From: Affinundibacterium fentianense
GTDB lineage: Bacteria > Pseudomonadota > Gammaproteobacteria > Burkholderiales > Burkholderiaceae_D
Direction of reading: 5' to 3'
Length of the DNA: 64,000 nucleotides
Assembly: GCF_018139545.1 (NCBI RefSeq)
Contig: NZ_JAGSPJ010000002.1
Span: 372,001 to 436,000 of the forward strand
In this document: positions 49,461 through 58,953 of the stretch, piece by piece
Layout: each line of letters begins with the position of its first letter
Numbering within the stretch: position 1 is the stretch's first letter
Program-made: the position numbers and the translations under genes
Notes under the pieces: generated by a model
Database searches by the model: none
The model's input: only the letters and a program-made list of their open reading frames with translations
What the model was told of the DNA's origin: nothing

Positions 49461-50723
49461 TTAGAATACGAAATCAAGATTCAGCGTGAACATGGAAACA
49501 CGTCCATCAAATCCATTTGGCTTGCCTAACATGGATGTCTCGTAGCTGTAGTATCCATTCGAAGCACCGACCGCTGGGCTCTTCAATTTTGTTCTCTCGA
49601 TTTGCGCTTTCAATGCTAGATTTTTTGCAAAATCCCAGCGTACGCCAAGCGCCAATACATCGCGACTGGAATCACCTGTTCCAATAAACGACTGATTTAA
49701 GTAATTTAACTGCGCCTTCAACGCAGCAGGTGCAAATGGACCTGGGGTTAAATTCGATTTTGTCCCATCGAGTTCAATACTGCCAAATCCGACATAGGGA
49801 GTGAAATCACCAATTCGGCGAGCACCCAACACATTCCAACCAGATACGCCAACAATGACAACCGAATTGGTTTCACGTTTTGCCCACTCAGCTTGCGCTA
49901 TCCATTCACCATCATCATAGCCAGCTCCTAAGGTTTTGATCGTTGCGGTAATCCCTTTGATCGGCGCAACAGCAGCAATCTCGGTTGCGCAATTAGCGCA
50001 AGCTGCGGCGGGCAAAGACATCAAGGTTTTCAAGTTGGCTTCAACACCGACAGATTTTAATGACGCGTCATACCATGAATAACCGCCACGCACACTCCAG
50101 GAGTCTTGCGCATACTTTAACGAAAGGCCTTTGACACGACTCAAATCCACATCGCCACCGGCAACGCTCACTTTTGTCTTACCAAAAAACCCTTCCAATT
50201 GCACATTGCCCGCGCCTAACTTCTTATCCCAACGTGCTGTTGCGCCGTCTTGATAAGTGATAGGATTGACTTGATAAATTTCCGATTGCGGACGCACGGC
50301 CGTTTGCGCGTAATTCAAATTCCGATAATCTGACAACATAAATATGGGCGCGACGGTACGGCCCACTTTTAGATCGATCTCGTTTGTGACTGGATACGCA
50401 ACATATGCCCATTCGACAGTCGGCTTATTGCTACCTGCCACATCTTTTTTTGAAATCAATTGAACCACTGCTTTCAATTTACCATGCGGATTTAAAGTCG
50501 CTTGAATTGAAGCCTGACTGTCACCGTCAAACCGCCAGTCAGTGTAGGACACCACACGTTGGCGTTGTTCTGTGCGAACACCCGCCACATCGCTACTACC
50601 TTTGTATGTGCCTAAGGTTCCAAAGCCATCAATTTTTAACCAATCCGACAAATCATCCGCCTGCGCGAATGGAGCCAATGCAATACTCGCCAAGACTAAG
50701 GGATAAACGTAACGCGCTTTCAT
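49461..50723 (-). CDS. Outer-membrane porin-like protein
   Basis: 420 residues from the ATG at 50723, with AGGAAA upstream. Signal peptide MKARYVYPLVLASIALAPFAQA. The mature part is made of beta strands, starts with LSDWLKIDGFGTLGTY, and ends in FTLNLDFVF, the C-terminal Phe signature of outer-membrane barrels. A Cys pair (CANC) sits in a long loop. Length resembles the group of betaproteobacterial porins found beside PstS-like small proteins. It starts a two-gene operon. Confidence 0.87.
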   Translation of the reverse strand: MKARYVYPLVLASIALAPFAQADDLSDWLKIDGFGTLGTYKGSSDVAGVRTEQRQRVVSYTDWRFDGDSQASIQATLNPHGKLKAVVQLISKKDVAGSNKPTVEWAYVAYPVTNEIDLKVGRTVAPIFMLSDYRNLNYAQTAVRPQSEIYQVNPITYQDGATARWDKKLGAGNVQLEGFFGKTKVSVAGGDVDLSRVKGLSLKYAQDSWSVRGGYSWYDASLKSVGVEANLKTLMSLPAAACANCATEIAAVAPIKGITATIKTLGAGYDDGEWIAQAEWAKRETNSVVIVGVSGWNVLGARRIGDFTPYVGFGSIELDGTKSNLTPGPFAPAALKAQLNYLNQSFIGTGDSSRDVLALGVRWDFAKNLALKAQIERTKLKSPAVGASNGYYSYETSMLGKPNGFDGRVSMFTLNLDFVF

Positions 50724-51496
50724 AGTGCTTTCCTTTATTGTTGTGACCAAACGAGATCCGTATTCAAGGTGGTGGGGCGACGAAGTCGAGACATCAGTCT
50801 CGTATTTCTAATCAAATGCAGCGAACACAACTTCTATTTTCATGTTTGAAACCGCCCTGTGTTTGCAAACATGCGGTAATTCATATTAGCAACATTAACA
50901 AATAGCTTGAAGATATTTCCGTACAAAAACTATTTTGACTTTTTTTCACCACGTTTCGGTTGTTTTACGACAAATAAAGGTGAACTTTTGTAACATTTAT
51001 CCACAAAACAAATAATTTGCGATAAAGGCAACGAAATCGAATGCCTCAATACGCGAGCTAGGAAAAATACATCCCTCGTACTGGATTTTTGCCAGAATTT
51101 TTCTTGCAAGAATGGCTTTCGGCACGGACACCAAGCCGTCAAATTACTTCTTAATTTACCAATCAATTTGATGCATTTTGACGAGGTTAAATTCAAAATC
51201 ACCATCGATCTGTTTAGTAACACACATAAACAAATTCAAAGTTCTACATCGACAATATACAAATAGCCAAAGCTCGGGCTAACATCGTGAGCCGCACATT
51301 CCCTAGGAGACAATGGTAGGAACGGGAATCCGGTAAAGGCTGACGAAAGCCCTTACATCCAAAATCTGACTCGAACAATTCTACGCTTCTCGTCATATGA
51401 ACAGATGCGAAAGAGTACACGGGCCGATCGGTGAATTTGCCACCGATGTAAGCCATTCATCAGCTCTTTTCATTTAAACAAAACAGGACTCAAAAT
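50724..51496. other. Long AT-rich intergenic region
   Basis: 773 bases between divergent porin and sugar-transporter genes. Two minus-strand open frames of 97 and 70 codons occur at 50930-51223 and 51244-51456, but neither has a ribosome site, recognisable domain or family composition. No clear repeat seen. Probably promoter regions plus decayed sequence. Confidence 0.45.
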
Positions 51497-52939
51497 ATGA
51501 TGAGCACATCTAAGCATTCGCATACGCAATGGGCGCAATTTATTCCCCTCGTCACGGTATTTTTCTTTTGGGGATTTGTCGCAGCCAGTAATGACATACT
51601 GATTCCTGTCTTTAAAGAAGCATTCCATCTCTCACAAACTCAGAGCCAGTTCGTATCCCTCTCATTTTACGTCGCCTATACAGTTGGTTCGATTTTGTAT
51701 CTCATCATTTCCAAATGGATTGGTGATGATGTCACCAACAAAATCGGATACAAAAATAGCTTAGCGATTGGACTTTGTATTTCTGCATTTGGCACTTTGC
51801 TTTTTTACCCAGCAGCAAATTCCAATTCATTTCCCCTGATGCTGTCGGGTCTATTCATTGTTGGACTTGGCTTCTCACTACTGCAAACTGCTGCTAATCC
51901 CTTGGCAATCTCATTAGGAACTCCTGACACGGCGTCGCAACGCTTAACCCTCGCAGGCGGCGTTAACAATTTTGGTACCACAATCGGCCCCTTGATCGTC
52001 AGTTTTGCAATCTTTGGCGCGCCCTCCGCAGGCACCACGACGATGAGTATCGATAGCGTGAAGATTCCCTATTTGGTTCTTGGCGCAGCATTTCTATTGG
52101 CGGCAGTTTTCCTCAAATTTTCGAGCATACCCGACCGCCCTGCCACCGCGACATCAGGACAAACCGACAAGCAAGAGAGCCGCCGCTCTGCTCTACATTT
52201 TCCACAGCTTGTGATGGGCATGATTGCTATTTTTGTTTATGTAGGAGTCGAAGTATCAACAGCCAGTAACTTGCCAGGCTACATGGAAATGACACAGGGC
52301 TATCAAACCAAGGATATTGCACCGTTCATTTCACTCTACTGGGCAAGTTTGATGATTGGACGTTGGACTGGTGGCGTCGAAGCTTTCACCCTCAACGCAG
52401 GGGCAGCGAAGCTTGCTAAGTTCCTCGTACCTTACGCTGCGTTTAGCGTGTTCCTGCTGGTAAATGCGATTGCCCAGCATGATCTCAGTCACTTTTATAT
52501 TTACGGTCTGGTCGTCTTAGTTTTGATCGCTGCAGATATTGCCAGCAAGGGTAACCCCGCGCGTATGCTGCTCATTTTTTCTGTACTCGGTATTGCGGGA
52601 CTCGTGCTTGGCATGAGCACGAGCGGAATGGTCAGCATTTACGCATTCACAAGTATCGGTTTGTTTTGTAGTACGCTTTGGCCTTGTATTTTTACTTTGG
52701 CGATAAGCGGTTTAGGTCGACACACTGGGCAAGGTAGCAATTACCTAATCATGATGATTATGGGAGGCGGCATAGTCAGCTGGTTGCAAGGAGTTGTCTC
52801 CGAAAAAATTGGTATCCAATTGAGCTACAGCGTTGGGGTTGCCTGCTTCGCATACATGGCTTTTTATGCGTGGAAAGTGACAGGAATCTTGGCACAGCAA
52901 GGGATCAATTTAGATAAAGCATCGAAGCTCTCGCATTGA
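51497..52939 (+). CDS. Sugar MFS transporter, FucP/GluP family
   Basis: 480 residues with twelve hydrophobic segments. Family marks: FFFWGFVAASNDILIPVFKEAFHLSQTQSQFV in the first helix, FYVAYTVGSI, LQTAANPLAISLGTP, and a late CSTLWPCIFTLAISGLGRHTGQGSNYL block found in glucose/galactose and fucose symporters. It takes up a monosaccharide with protons or sodium. The next genes (isomerase and mannosidase remnant) suggest mannose as the load. Two ATG codons are adjacent; the first is used. AACAGGA precedes it. Confidence 0.92.
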   Translation: MMSTSKHSHTQWAQFIPLVTVFFFWGFVAASNDILIPVFKEAFHLSQTQSQFVSLSFYVAYTVGSILYLIISKWIGDDVTNKIGYKNSLAIGLCISAFGTLLFYPAANSNSFPLMLSGLFIVGLGFSLLQTAANPLAISLGTPDTASQRLTLAGGVNNFGTTIGPLIVSFAIFGAPSAGTTTMSIDSVKIPYLVLGAAFLLAAVFLKFSSIPDRPATATSGQTDKQESRRSALHFPQLVMGMIAIFVYVGVEVSTASNLPGYMEMTQGYQTKDIAPFISLYWASLMIGRWTGGVEAFTLNAGAAKLAKFLVPYAAFSVFLLVNAIAQHDLSHFYIYGLVVLVLIAADIASKGNPARMLLIFSVLGIAGLVLGMSTSGMVSIYAFTSIGLFCSTLWPCIFTLAISGLGRHTGQGSNYLIMMIMGGGIVSWLQGVVSEKIGIQLSYSVGVACFAYMAFYAWKVTGILAQQGINLDKASKLSH

Positions 52940-52958
52940 TCTACCCATCTAAGTAGGA

Positions 52959-52996
52959 AAGGGCCGAACCGCATCAAAGCGGCGGCTCTTTTTTTA
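52959..52996 (+). terminator. Terminator after the sugar transporter
   Basis: Arms 52959-52972 and 52979-52990 pair with a two-base bulge and one wobble, loop ATCAAA, followed by a run of about seven T. It separates the transporter from the isomerase gene. Confidence 0.75.
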
Positions 52997-53139
52997 TTGC
53001 GATCAAAATCGCAAACGACTCAAAAAATCGCTGCTTGTTTAGTAATCGCAATAAACTATGAATGCCAAACAAGCTTTGATTGCGGCTTTGGCTAGGCTTC
53101 GTTACATTCATCTCAACAAGTTTGAGAAGGATAACCTGC

Positions 53140-54354
53140 ATGAGCAAGCTGCCAGATTTTCGTGACGCCCGTACACTGACCGCGCACATTGCACAGACGA
53201 TGCATTTTTACCATCCTAGGTGTATCGATCCTAGTGGTGGTTTCTATCATTACTTCAAGAATGATGGCCTGATCTATGATCCCCATCGCCGCCATTTGGT
53301 AAGTAGCAGCCGCTTTATTTTTAACTATGCCATGGCATATCGACACTTCAAAAATCCAGAATATCTGGAGCAGGTTCGTCACGGACTCGCGTTCTTGCGT
53401 GAGGTACATCGAAATTCAACAACTGGCGCATATGCGTGGCAACTCGACTGGATCAATGGAGAAAAACACCTCATTGATGCAAATAATCACTGTTATGGAC
53501 TCGCCTTTGTCTTATTAGCCTACGCCCACGCCCTGATGGCTGGCGTCAGCGAAGCACGCGATTACTTGTACGAAACGGTCTATTTGATGGAGGAAAAGTT
53601 CTGGCAAGCACAGCATGGGCTGTACGCGGATCAAGCTAGCGATGACTGGCAAACACTTGATCCTTATCGCGGCCAAAATGCCAATATGCATAGCTGTGAG
53701 GCCATGATCGCTGCCTTTCAAGCCACCGATGATTTGAAGTTTTTGCATCGCGCTGAACGCATCGCCCAATCGATCACATGCAAACAAGCGAGCCTAGCTG
53801 AAGGCCTTATTTGGGAGCATTATCACAGCGATTGGACGATAGACTGGAACTACAATTTACACGATAAGGCGAATTTATTTCGCCCCTGGGGATTTCAACC
53901 AGGACATTTCACTGAGTGGGCCAAACTACTCATGCTGCTAGAGGAGCACTCAGTGCTACTACAAAGTGACAGCACCTGGCTTGTACCTACCGCTGAAAAT
54001 CTATTCAATGTAGCGATGCAGACCGCTTGGGATCCCGTATATGGTGGAATTTGTTACGGCTTTGCGCCAGATCGCACTATTTGCGATGGAGATAAATATT
54101 TTTGGGTTCAAGCTGAATCCTTAGCTGCAGCAGCCTACTTAGCCAAGCACACCGGAAAACAAATCTATTGGGAGTGGTATCAAAAAATTTGGGCATATAG
54201 TTGGCAGCACCTGATAGACCACAATTTTGGCGCCTGGTACCGTATTCTCAGTCGTGACAATCGACAATTAAGCGATGAAAAAAGCCCTGCTGGGAAGACC
54301 GACTATCACACAATGGGCGCTTGCTATGAAGTGCTACGTTTAGTCACTGCATAG
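53140..54354 (+). CDS. AGE-family isomerase/epimerase (mannose isomerase-like)
   Basis: 404 residues from the ATG at 53140, with AGAAGGA upstream; the longer frame from 53080 adds an unconserved head. The (alpha/alpha)6-barrel family shows in RHLVSSSRFIFNYAMAY, GAYAWQLD, NNHCYGLAFVLLAYAHA, and the active-site His in NANMHSCEAM, with a second His in TDYHTMGACYE. N-acylglucosamine 2-epimerase relatives isomerise mannose to fructose or epimerise cellobiose or GlcNAc. The neighbouring GH47 fragment and sugar importer favour mannose isomerase. Confidence 0.88.
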   Translation: MSKLPDFRDARTLTAHIAQTMHFYHPRCIDPSGGFYHYFKNDGLIYDPHRRHLVSSSRFIFNYAMAYRHFKNPEYLEQVRHGLAFLREVHRNSTTGAYAWQLDWINGEKHLIDANNHCYGLAFVLLAYAHALMAGVSEARDYLYETVYLMEEKFWQAQHGLYADQASDDWQTLDPYRGQNANMHSCEAMIAAFQATDDLKFLHRAERIAQSITCKQASLAEGLIWEHYHSDWTIDWNYNLHDKANLFRPWGFQPGHFTEWAKLLMLLEEHSVLLQSDSTWLVPTAENLFNVAMQTAWDPVYGGICYGFAPDRTICDGDKYFWVQAESLAAAAYLAKHTGKQIYWEWYQKIWAYSWQHLIDHNFGAWYRILSRDNRQLSDEKSPAGKTDYHTMGACYEVLRLVTA

Positions 54355-54371
54355 AGCCGCGCAACTTTTCA

Positions 54372-54731
54372 TTGCCCATCGTATTCGAGGAGTCATCATG
54401 GTATAGGGCAACAGGCGATTTACATTATCGTCGAATGGGAAAGCAACTGTTTGAAGACTGCGTCAAATATTGCCGCACCGACGCTGGCTATGCGGCACTC
54501 AAAGATGTGCGGACAAAGACACAGTCCGATTCCATGGAAAGTTTCGTTTTTGCGGAAACTTTTAAGTATTTCTATTTGATATTTGCACCTCAAACCGCAC
54601 TGGATTTTAATAAAATTACTTTCAATACCGAGGCACACTCGTTCCTCAATTCGATCCCTGAATCGCTCCTTCTTACAGGACCGAACATCAGAGCGAATGC
54701 GGCTACCAAGCGAGATTCATTTCGAGACTGA
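54372..54731 (+). pseudogene. C-terminal remnant of a GH47 alpha-1,2-mannosidase
   Basis: About 119 codons read as the end of a glycoside hydrolase family 47 enzyme: YRATGDLHYRRMGKQLFED, YCRTDAGYAALKDVRTK, SDSMESFVFAETFKYFYL, and FNTEAH, in which the Thr binds the catalytic calcium. Full enzymes have about 450 or more residues, so the signal peptide, catalytic acids and most of the barrel are missing. The homology begins only about 25 bases after the isomerase stop. No ATG begins the frame; a TTG would have to serve. The gene seems to have lost its 5' part by deletion. Confidence 0.82.
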
Positions 54732-54900
54732 AGATCGAGATGGGAGGTAGCGGCTTAAGCTCGTGGCAACCCCATCTCGATGGGTTAAGACCATCACCGA
54801 TACCATCGTCGATCGTCGCTACTCACGAGATGCAAAAATACAGCCGCTCGTTGATAATACGCTGAAAAGACGACTTTATCCGAACGCTCAAGGAAACATC

Positions 54901-55428
54901 TTGCAAGTCACTCCATCACACGACAACACATTGAAACGCTGTTTCGCACCTGTCGTCGACCAGCGTACACGCCTATTAATTCTTGGCAGTCTGCCTGGTG
55001 AAGCGTCTCTGGCACAACAACAGTACTATGCCCATCCCCAAAATCAATTTTGGAAGCTCGCCTCTGATTTAATTCAACACGATCTGACCAAACTCAATTA
55101 CGAAGTCCGCTTACAAACGCTATTAAGACATCAGATTGGCTTATGGGACGTTGTCGCGCAAGCCCATCGACGTGGCAGTCTAGACAGTCAAATTCGCCAG
55201 CCCGATCAAAATGATTTATTGCATTTACTCACTAGCTTGCCGCATTTAAGAGCCATCGGCTTCAATGGTGCCACTGCTTCCAAAATTGGCTTAAAAACAC
55301 TCCAAAATAAGTGTGAAAATTACGAGTTGTATCATCTCCCATCAAGTAGTCCGGCATACACGCTCGGATACGCGCAAAAGCGTTCAGTTTGGATGACCAT
55401 GCAGTCGGCCTTAGTCGAGAGAAGCTAA
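54901..55428 (+). CDS. DNA-deoxyinosine/uracil glycosylase family protein
   Basis: 175 residues from a TTG at 54901, chosen because AAGGA lies 6 bases upstream and the length then fits the family; an open frame extends back to 54763 without homology. Blocks: TRLLILGSLPGEASLAQQQYYAHPQNQFWKL, the UDG-superfamily motif GSLPG and NQFW, IGLWDVVAQAHRRGSLD, IGFNGATASK and LPSSSPAYT. Proteins of this group are called DNA-deoxyinosine glycosylase or MUG-like. It removes deaminated bases in DNA. Stand-alone gene. Confidence 0.85.
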   Translation: MQVTPSHDNTLKRCFAPVVDQRTRLLILGSLPGEASLAQQQYYAHPQNQFWKLASDLIQHDLTKLNYEVRLQTLLRHQIGLWDVVAQAHRRGSLDSQIRQPDQNDLLHLLTSLPHLRAIGFNGATASKIGLKTLQNKCENYELYHLPSSSPAYTLGYAQKRSVWMTMQSALVERS

Positions 55429-55758
55429 AAGAAGCTTGTGATCATTGCATTAAGAAAAGCGGCAAAAGGCTTTATTCTGACATGAGCGCAACTTTCCAAT
55501 TCGCTTGTGACCTACGATATACATCAAGTTTAAGGAGTGTTCTTTACAACACTTCCTCTGCAGAGATACTGCAATTCACTAGAACAAATCGCAGAACTAT
55601 GTCTAAATGCCAGAACTAATTCTCGAATGTCGTCTCTAAGTGTTGGGAATTGGCTTATACAAATCCTTGCACTTGAAGAAACTGACAAAAATCAACTTGT
55701 TACGGTATAAAATCAACAAGATCATTCCACCTTCCTCAGACTTTTATTGGAGTACAAC
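55429..55758. other. Intergenic region before the M1 peptidase
   Basis: 330 bases. It holds the promoter at 55682-55711 and an imperfect hairpin near 55532-55555. No supportable gene seen. Confidence 0.5.
55682..55711 (+). promoter_or_regulatory. Sigma-70-type promoter of the M1 peptidase gene
   Basis: CTGACA at 55682-55687 and TATAAA at 55706-55711 with an 18-base spacer, about 48 bases before the start codon. Confidence 0.45.
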
Positions 55759-58134
55759 ATGCGTTTTAAACGATTGCTTATGCTGCTTTGCATGAGCGTC
55801 CCAGCGATGGCGCAAACACCATCCGAAGACAAATTCAAACAACTTGATGATCTGCTTCCGACACCCACATCAGTCCGAGCTGCGTCTGGCGCCCCAGGTC
55901 ATGCCTATTGGCAGCAACGCGCTGATTACGTCATTCGCGCAACGCTAGACGAAGAAAAAAGAGCCATCAAAGGCGCGGAAACGATCACTTACCATAATAA
56001 TTCACCAGACACTTTGAACTATCTGTGGGTGCAACTAGATCAAAACATTTTCAAACCTGACTCAGACGCCAATCTCACCGCAACTTACCCTTCTCGTGAC
56101 GCTTGGAAAAATCCCAATGCGATGAGTTTCACAGCATTGAATAGTCTAAATGAGCATGCAAAATTCGATGGCGGATTCAAAATCGGTAGCGTCAAAACAG
56201 CGGATGGCCAGCCGCTAAAATACGTCATCAACCGCACTATGATGCGGATCGATTTACCCCAGAGTTTAAAACCGGGTGAAAAATTCGTCTTGAATATGGA
56301 TTGGCAGTACAACATCAACGACGGCATGGTGCTGTGGGCTCGTACAGGCTATGAGCATTTCAAAGAAGATAAAAACGATATCTTCGAGATCGCACAATGG
56401 TATCCAAGGATGGCAGCTTACTATGATGTTTATGGCTGGCAGCACAAGCAATTTCTTGGCTCTGGTGAATTCACATTGGAATTTGGCGACTACGATGTAC
56501 AAATTACCTTGCCAAGCGATCACGTCATTTCAGCGACAGGCGAACTGAACAATCCAGATAGCGTGCTGACAGCAACCCAACGTGAACGATTAAAGCAAGC
56601 CCGTACTGCAAGCAAACCCGTTGTCATTGTGACGCAAGAAGAGGCAGAGAAAGCCGAGAAATCACGCGCGACAACGACGAAAACTTGGCATTTCAAAGCC
56701 AAAAACGTCCGTGACTTCGCTTGGGCATCATCACGAAAATTTATTTGGGATGCGCAAGGCTTTAAAACCGGCAGCAGCAATGGCCTTGCAATGTCGTTTT
56801 ACCCCAAAGAAGCCAATCCATTGTGGGGACAGTATTCTACCCAAGCAGTCATCCACACAATCGAACAATACAATAAGTACAGTTTAGAATATCCCTATCC
56901 CGTCGCCCAATCTGTCAATGGTCCACAAGGCGGAATGGAGTATCCCATGATCGCCTTCAATGGTGGGCGTCCAACAAAGGATAAAAAAACTGGTGCACTG
57001 ACTTACTCTAAACAGACTAAGTACTCCATGATTAGCGTGATCATCCATGAAGTGGGACACAATTACTTCCCAATGATCGTCAATTCCGATGAGCGCCAGT
57101 GGACCTGGATGGATGAAGGATTAAACTCGTTTCTACAAACCCTGGCAGAGCGAGCATGGGAAGAAAACTACGCCGATTTATTCCCTAGCGAACCGCGCGG
57201 TATCGTCGACTATATGCGTAGTAAAAACCAAGTTCCCATCATGACCAATTCAGAATCGGTCTTACAATTTGGGAATAATGCCTATGCAAAACCAACTGCG
57301 GGTCTGCATATTTTACGTGAAACAATTTTAGGTCGAGAACTTTTCGACTTTGCGTTTAGAGAATATGCGCGACGTTGGAAATTTAAACGTCCAACTCCTG
57401 CTGATTTTTTCCGCACGATGGAAGATGCGTCTGGCACCGATCTCGATTGGTTCTGGCGTGGCTGGTTCTATACGACCGATCCAGTCGACATTAGTATCGA
57501 TGGCATCACCGAATACACCATGTCGACGAAAGATCCAGAAATAGAGAAAGCGTGGAAACGCGCGCAAAAAGAGCAAGAGCCAGTCTCCCTATCGGTGCAA
57601 CGCGATAAAGGAACTCTTCCACGTCGCATTGACCGGCAAGCTGGCTTAAAAGATTTCTACAATGAACATGATGATTTCACCGTGACGAATAAAGATCGCA
57701 ACACCTATAGCGATCTCATGAAGTCTCTCGACGACGATGAAAAAGCTATGCTGAAATCTGGTAAACACTACTACCTAGTCGATTTTTCGAATGTTGGTGG
57801 TTTGGTTATGCCCTTAATTTTAGAAATTCAACTACAAAGCGGAAAGAAAATTATCCAAAGAATTCCAGTCGAAGTCTGGCGTTACAACTCGAAAAAATTC
57901 ACCAAACTCATTGTCACTGATGAGCCCATGGTGAGCCTGACACAAGATCCGTTTTTGGAAACTGCTGATATTGACTTGAATAATAATTCTTGGCCACGCA
58001 AGATCACACAATCACGCCTCGAACTATTCAAGATGAATCAACCAAGCGGCAATATGATGATTGACTTCAATACGCCATTAAATAAAGAAGAGAAAAAGGA
58101 AGAGAAGAAAGAAGAGAAGAAAGAAGAGAAATAG
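55759..58134 (+). CDS. Secreted M1-family zinc metallopeptidase
   Basis: 791 residues from the ATG at 55759, with GGAG 6 bases upstream. Signal peptide MRFKRLLMLLCMSVPAMA. The zinc site is HEVGH (430-434) followed 18 residues later by Glu453 in WMDEGLNSF, the gluzincin arrangement; the substrate-facing PQGGMEYPMIAFNGG block precedes it. It should act as a periplasmic aminopeptidase-like enzyme on peptides. The C-terminus is a run of Lys/Glu in the unit KEEK, from a short tandem DNA repeat (58087-58131). Confidence 0.92.
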   Translation: MRFKRLLMLLCMSVPAMAQTPSEDKFKQLDDLLPTPTSVRAASGAPGHAYWQQRADYVIRATLDEEKRAIKGAETITYHNNSPDTLNYLWVQLDQNIFKPDSDANLTATYPSRDAWKNPNAMSFTALNSLNEHAKFDGGFKIGSVKTADGQPLKYVINRTMMRIDLPQSLKPGEKFVLNMDWQYNINDGMVLWARTGYEHFKEDKNDIFEIAQWYPRMAAYYDVYGWQHKQFLGSGEFTLEFGDYDVQITLPSDHVISATGELNNPDSVLTATQRERLKQARTASKPVVIVTQEEAEKAEKSRATTTKTWHFKAKNVRDFAWASSRKFIWDAQGFKTGSSNGLAMSFYPKEANPLWGQYSTQAVIHTIEQYNKYSLEYPYPVAQSVNGPQGGMEYPMIAFNGGRPTKDKKTGALTYSKQTKYSMISVIIHEVGHNYFPMIVNSDERQWTWMDEGLNSFLQTLAERAWEENYADLFPSEPRGIVDYMRSKNQVPIMTNSESVLQFGNNAYAKPTAGLHILRETILGRELFDFAFREYARRWKFKRPTPADFFRTMEDASGTDLDWFWRGWFYTTDPVDISIDGITEYTMSTKDPEIEKAWKRAQKEQEPVSLSVQRDKGTLPRRIDRQAGLKDFYNEHDDFTVTNKDRNTYSDLMKSLDDDEKAMLKSGKHYYLVDFSNVGGLVMPLILEIQLQSGKKIIQRIPVEVWRYNSKKFTKLIVTDEPMVSLTQDPFLETADIDLNNNSWPRKITQSRLELFKMNQPSGNMMIDFNTPLNKEEKKEEKKEEKKEEK
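58087..58131 (+). repeat. Purine-rich short tandem repeat at the end of the peptidase gene
   Basis: Repeats built on GAAGAGAAGAAA encode the KEEK run at the C-terminus. Copy number may vary by slippage; the 12-base unit would keep the frame. Confidence 0.75.
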
Positions 58135-58169
58135 CCTGAATTTTCACTGAAGCTGAATTTTCAAACACA

Positions 58170-58203
58170 ACGCCCTGCGAACATAGTCTCGCAGGGCGTT
58201 TTT
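58170..58203 (+). terminator. Rho-independent terminator of the M1 peptidase
   Basis: ACGCCCTGCGA 58170-58180 pairs perfectly with TCGCAGGGCGT 58189-58199, loop of 8, then TTTT. Confidence 0.92.
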
Positions 58204-58418
58204 ATTTGTGTAAAAAGATGCCAGCACACCCAGACGAATCGACATTCATTGACACTTAGTGTTGAAGGGAACGGCTCACTTATGGCTCACAACGCGATAC
58301 AGAATCAAATTCATTCATGGTGACTTGTGGCCTTCGATTGTGCCGGAGTCAAGATTCTTTGCGCCTCAACTTAGAACAAATGGCACTGACAAAGCCGTCC
58401 AAAGATTTTAAATAAAAA

Positions 58419-58447
58419 AAACCGCGCATTGATCGAATGCACGGTTT
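58419..58447 (-). terminator. Rho-independent terminator of slyD
   Basis: Arms 58419-58430 and 58436-58447 pair with one mismatch. On the minus strand a long T tract follows (complement of the A run at 58414-58420). Confidence 0.85.
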
Positions 58448-58479
58448 TACTTTGTCGAAATCATCCTCAATCAGGTGGT

Positions 58480-58953
58480 TCAATGATGATGCCAGTGTTC
58501 GCCATGGACATGCCCATGCGCTATTTCTTCGGCTGTCGCTGGACGAATTTCCAATACTTGTACACTGACTTTCAAAGAACTACCAGCGAGTGGGTGATTT
58601 CCGTCCAACATCACTTGGTCGCCTTTCACTTTCAAGACCGTATAGACCGTTTCTTCTCCGGCATCATTGTAGCCTTGCATCATCCCGCCTACTTTAATCC
58701 CCGGGGGGAAATCCTTCTTTGATATCGTCCGCAATAAGCTCTCGTCACGTAGTCCAAAGGCATCTTCAGGAGTCAAGTCCATGCTTGCCTTAAAGCCGAT
58801 CTCTTGCCCCTGCAATGCTTCCTCAATTTTTGGTAAAAGATTGTCATAGCCATGTAAGTAGGCAACAGGCGTCTTGCCGCTCTCTAGCACTTTACCTTTC
58901 CCATCAATCACACTCAGGCGAATAGTGACGGCGCTATCTTTATCGATTTTCAT
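58480..58953 (-). CDS. slyD: FKBP-type peptidyl-prolyl isomerase SlyD
   Basis: 157 residues from the ATG at 58953; a longer frame upstream has no family support. The FKBP half shows in LSVIDGKGKVLESGK and YLHGYDNLLPKIEEAL, then PEDAFGLRDESLLRTISKKDFP, the IF-domain region and VMLDGNHPLAG, all typical of SlyD. The C-terminus HGHVHGEHWHHH is His-rich and could bind nickel. It acts as a cytoplasmic folding helper and metal chaperone. Weak GAG ribosome site about 10 bases upstream. Confidence 0.92.
   Translation of the reverse strand: MKIDKDSAVTIRLSVIDGKGKVLESGKTPVAYLHGYDNLLPKIEEALQGQEIGFKASMDLTPEDAFGLRDESLLRTISKKDFPPGIKVGGMMQGYNDAGEETVYTVLKVKGDQVMLDGNHPLAGSSLKVSVQVLEIRPATAEEIAHGHVHGEHWHHH

Larger units (their letters stand above)
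58135..58479. other. Intergenic region between the M1 peptidase and slyD
   Basis: 345 bases between convergent genes, bounded by terminators at both ends. The middle part (about 58205-58415) shows no gene or repeat that I can support. Confidence 0.5.

Noticed and set aside
50930..51456. Two small minus-strand genes of 97 and 70 codons
   Set aside because: No ribosome sites, no recognisable domains, in an AT-rich intergenic stretch.
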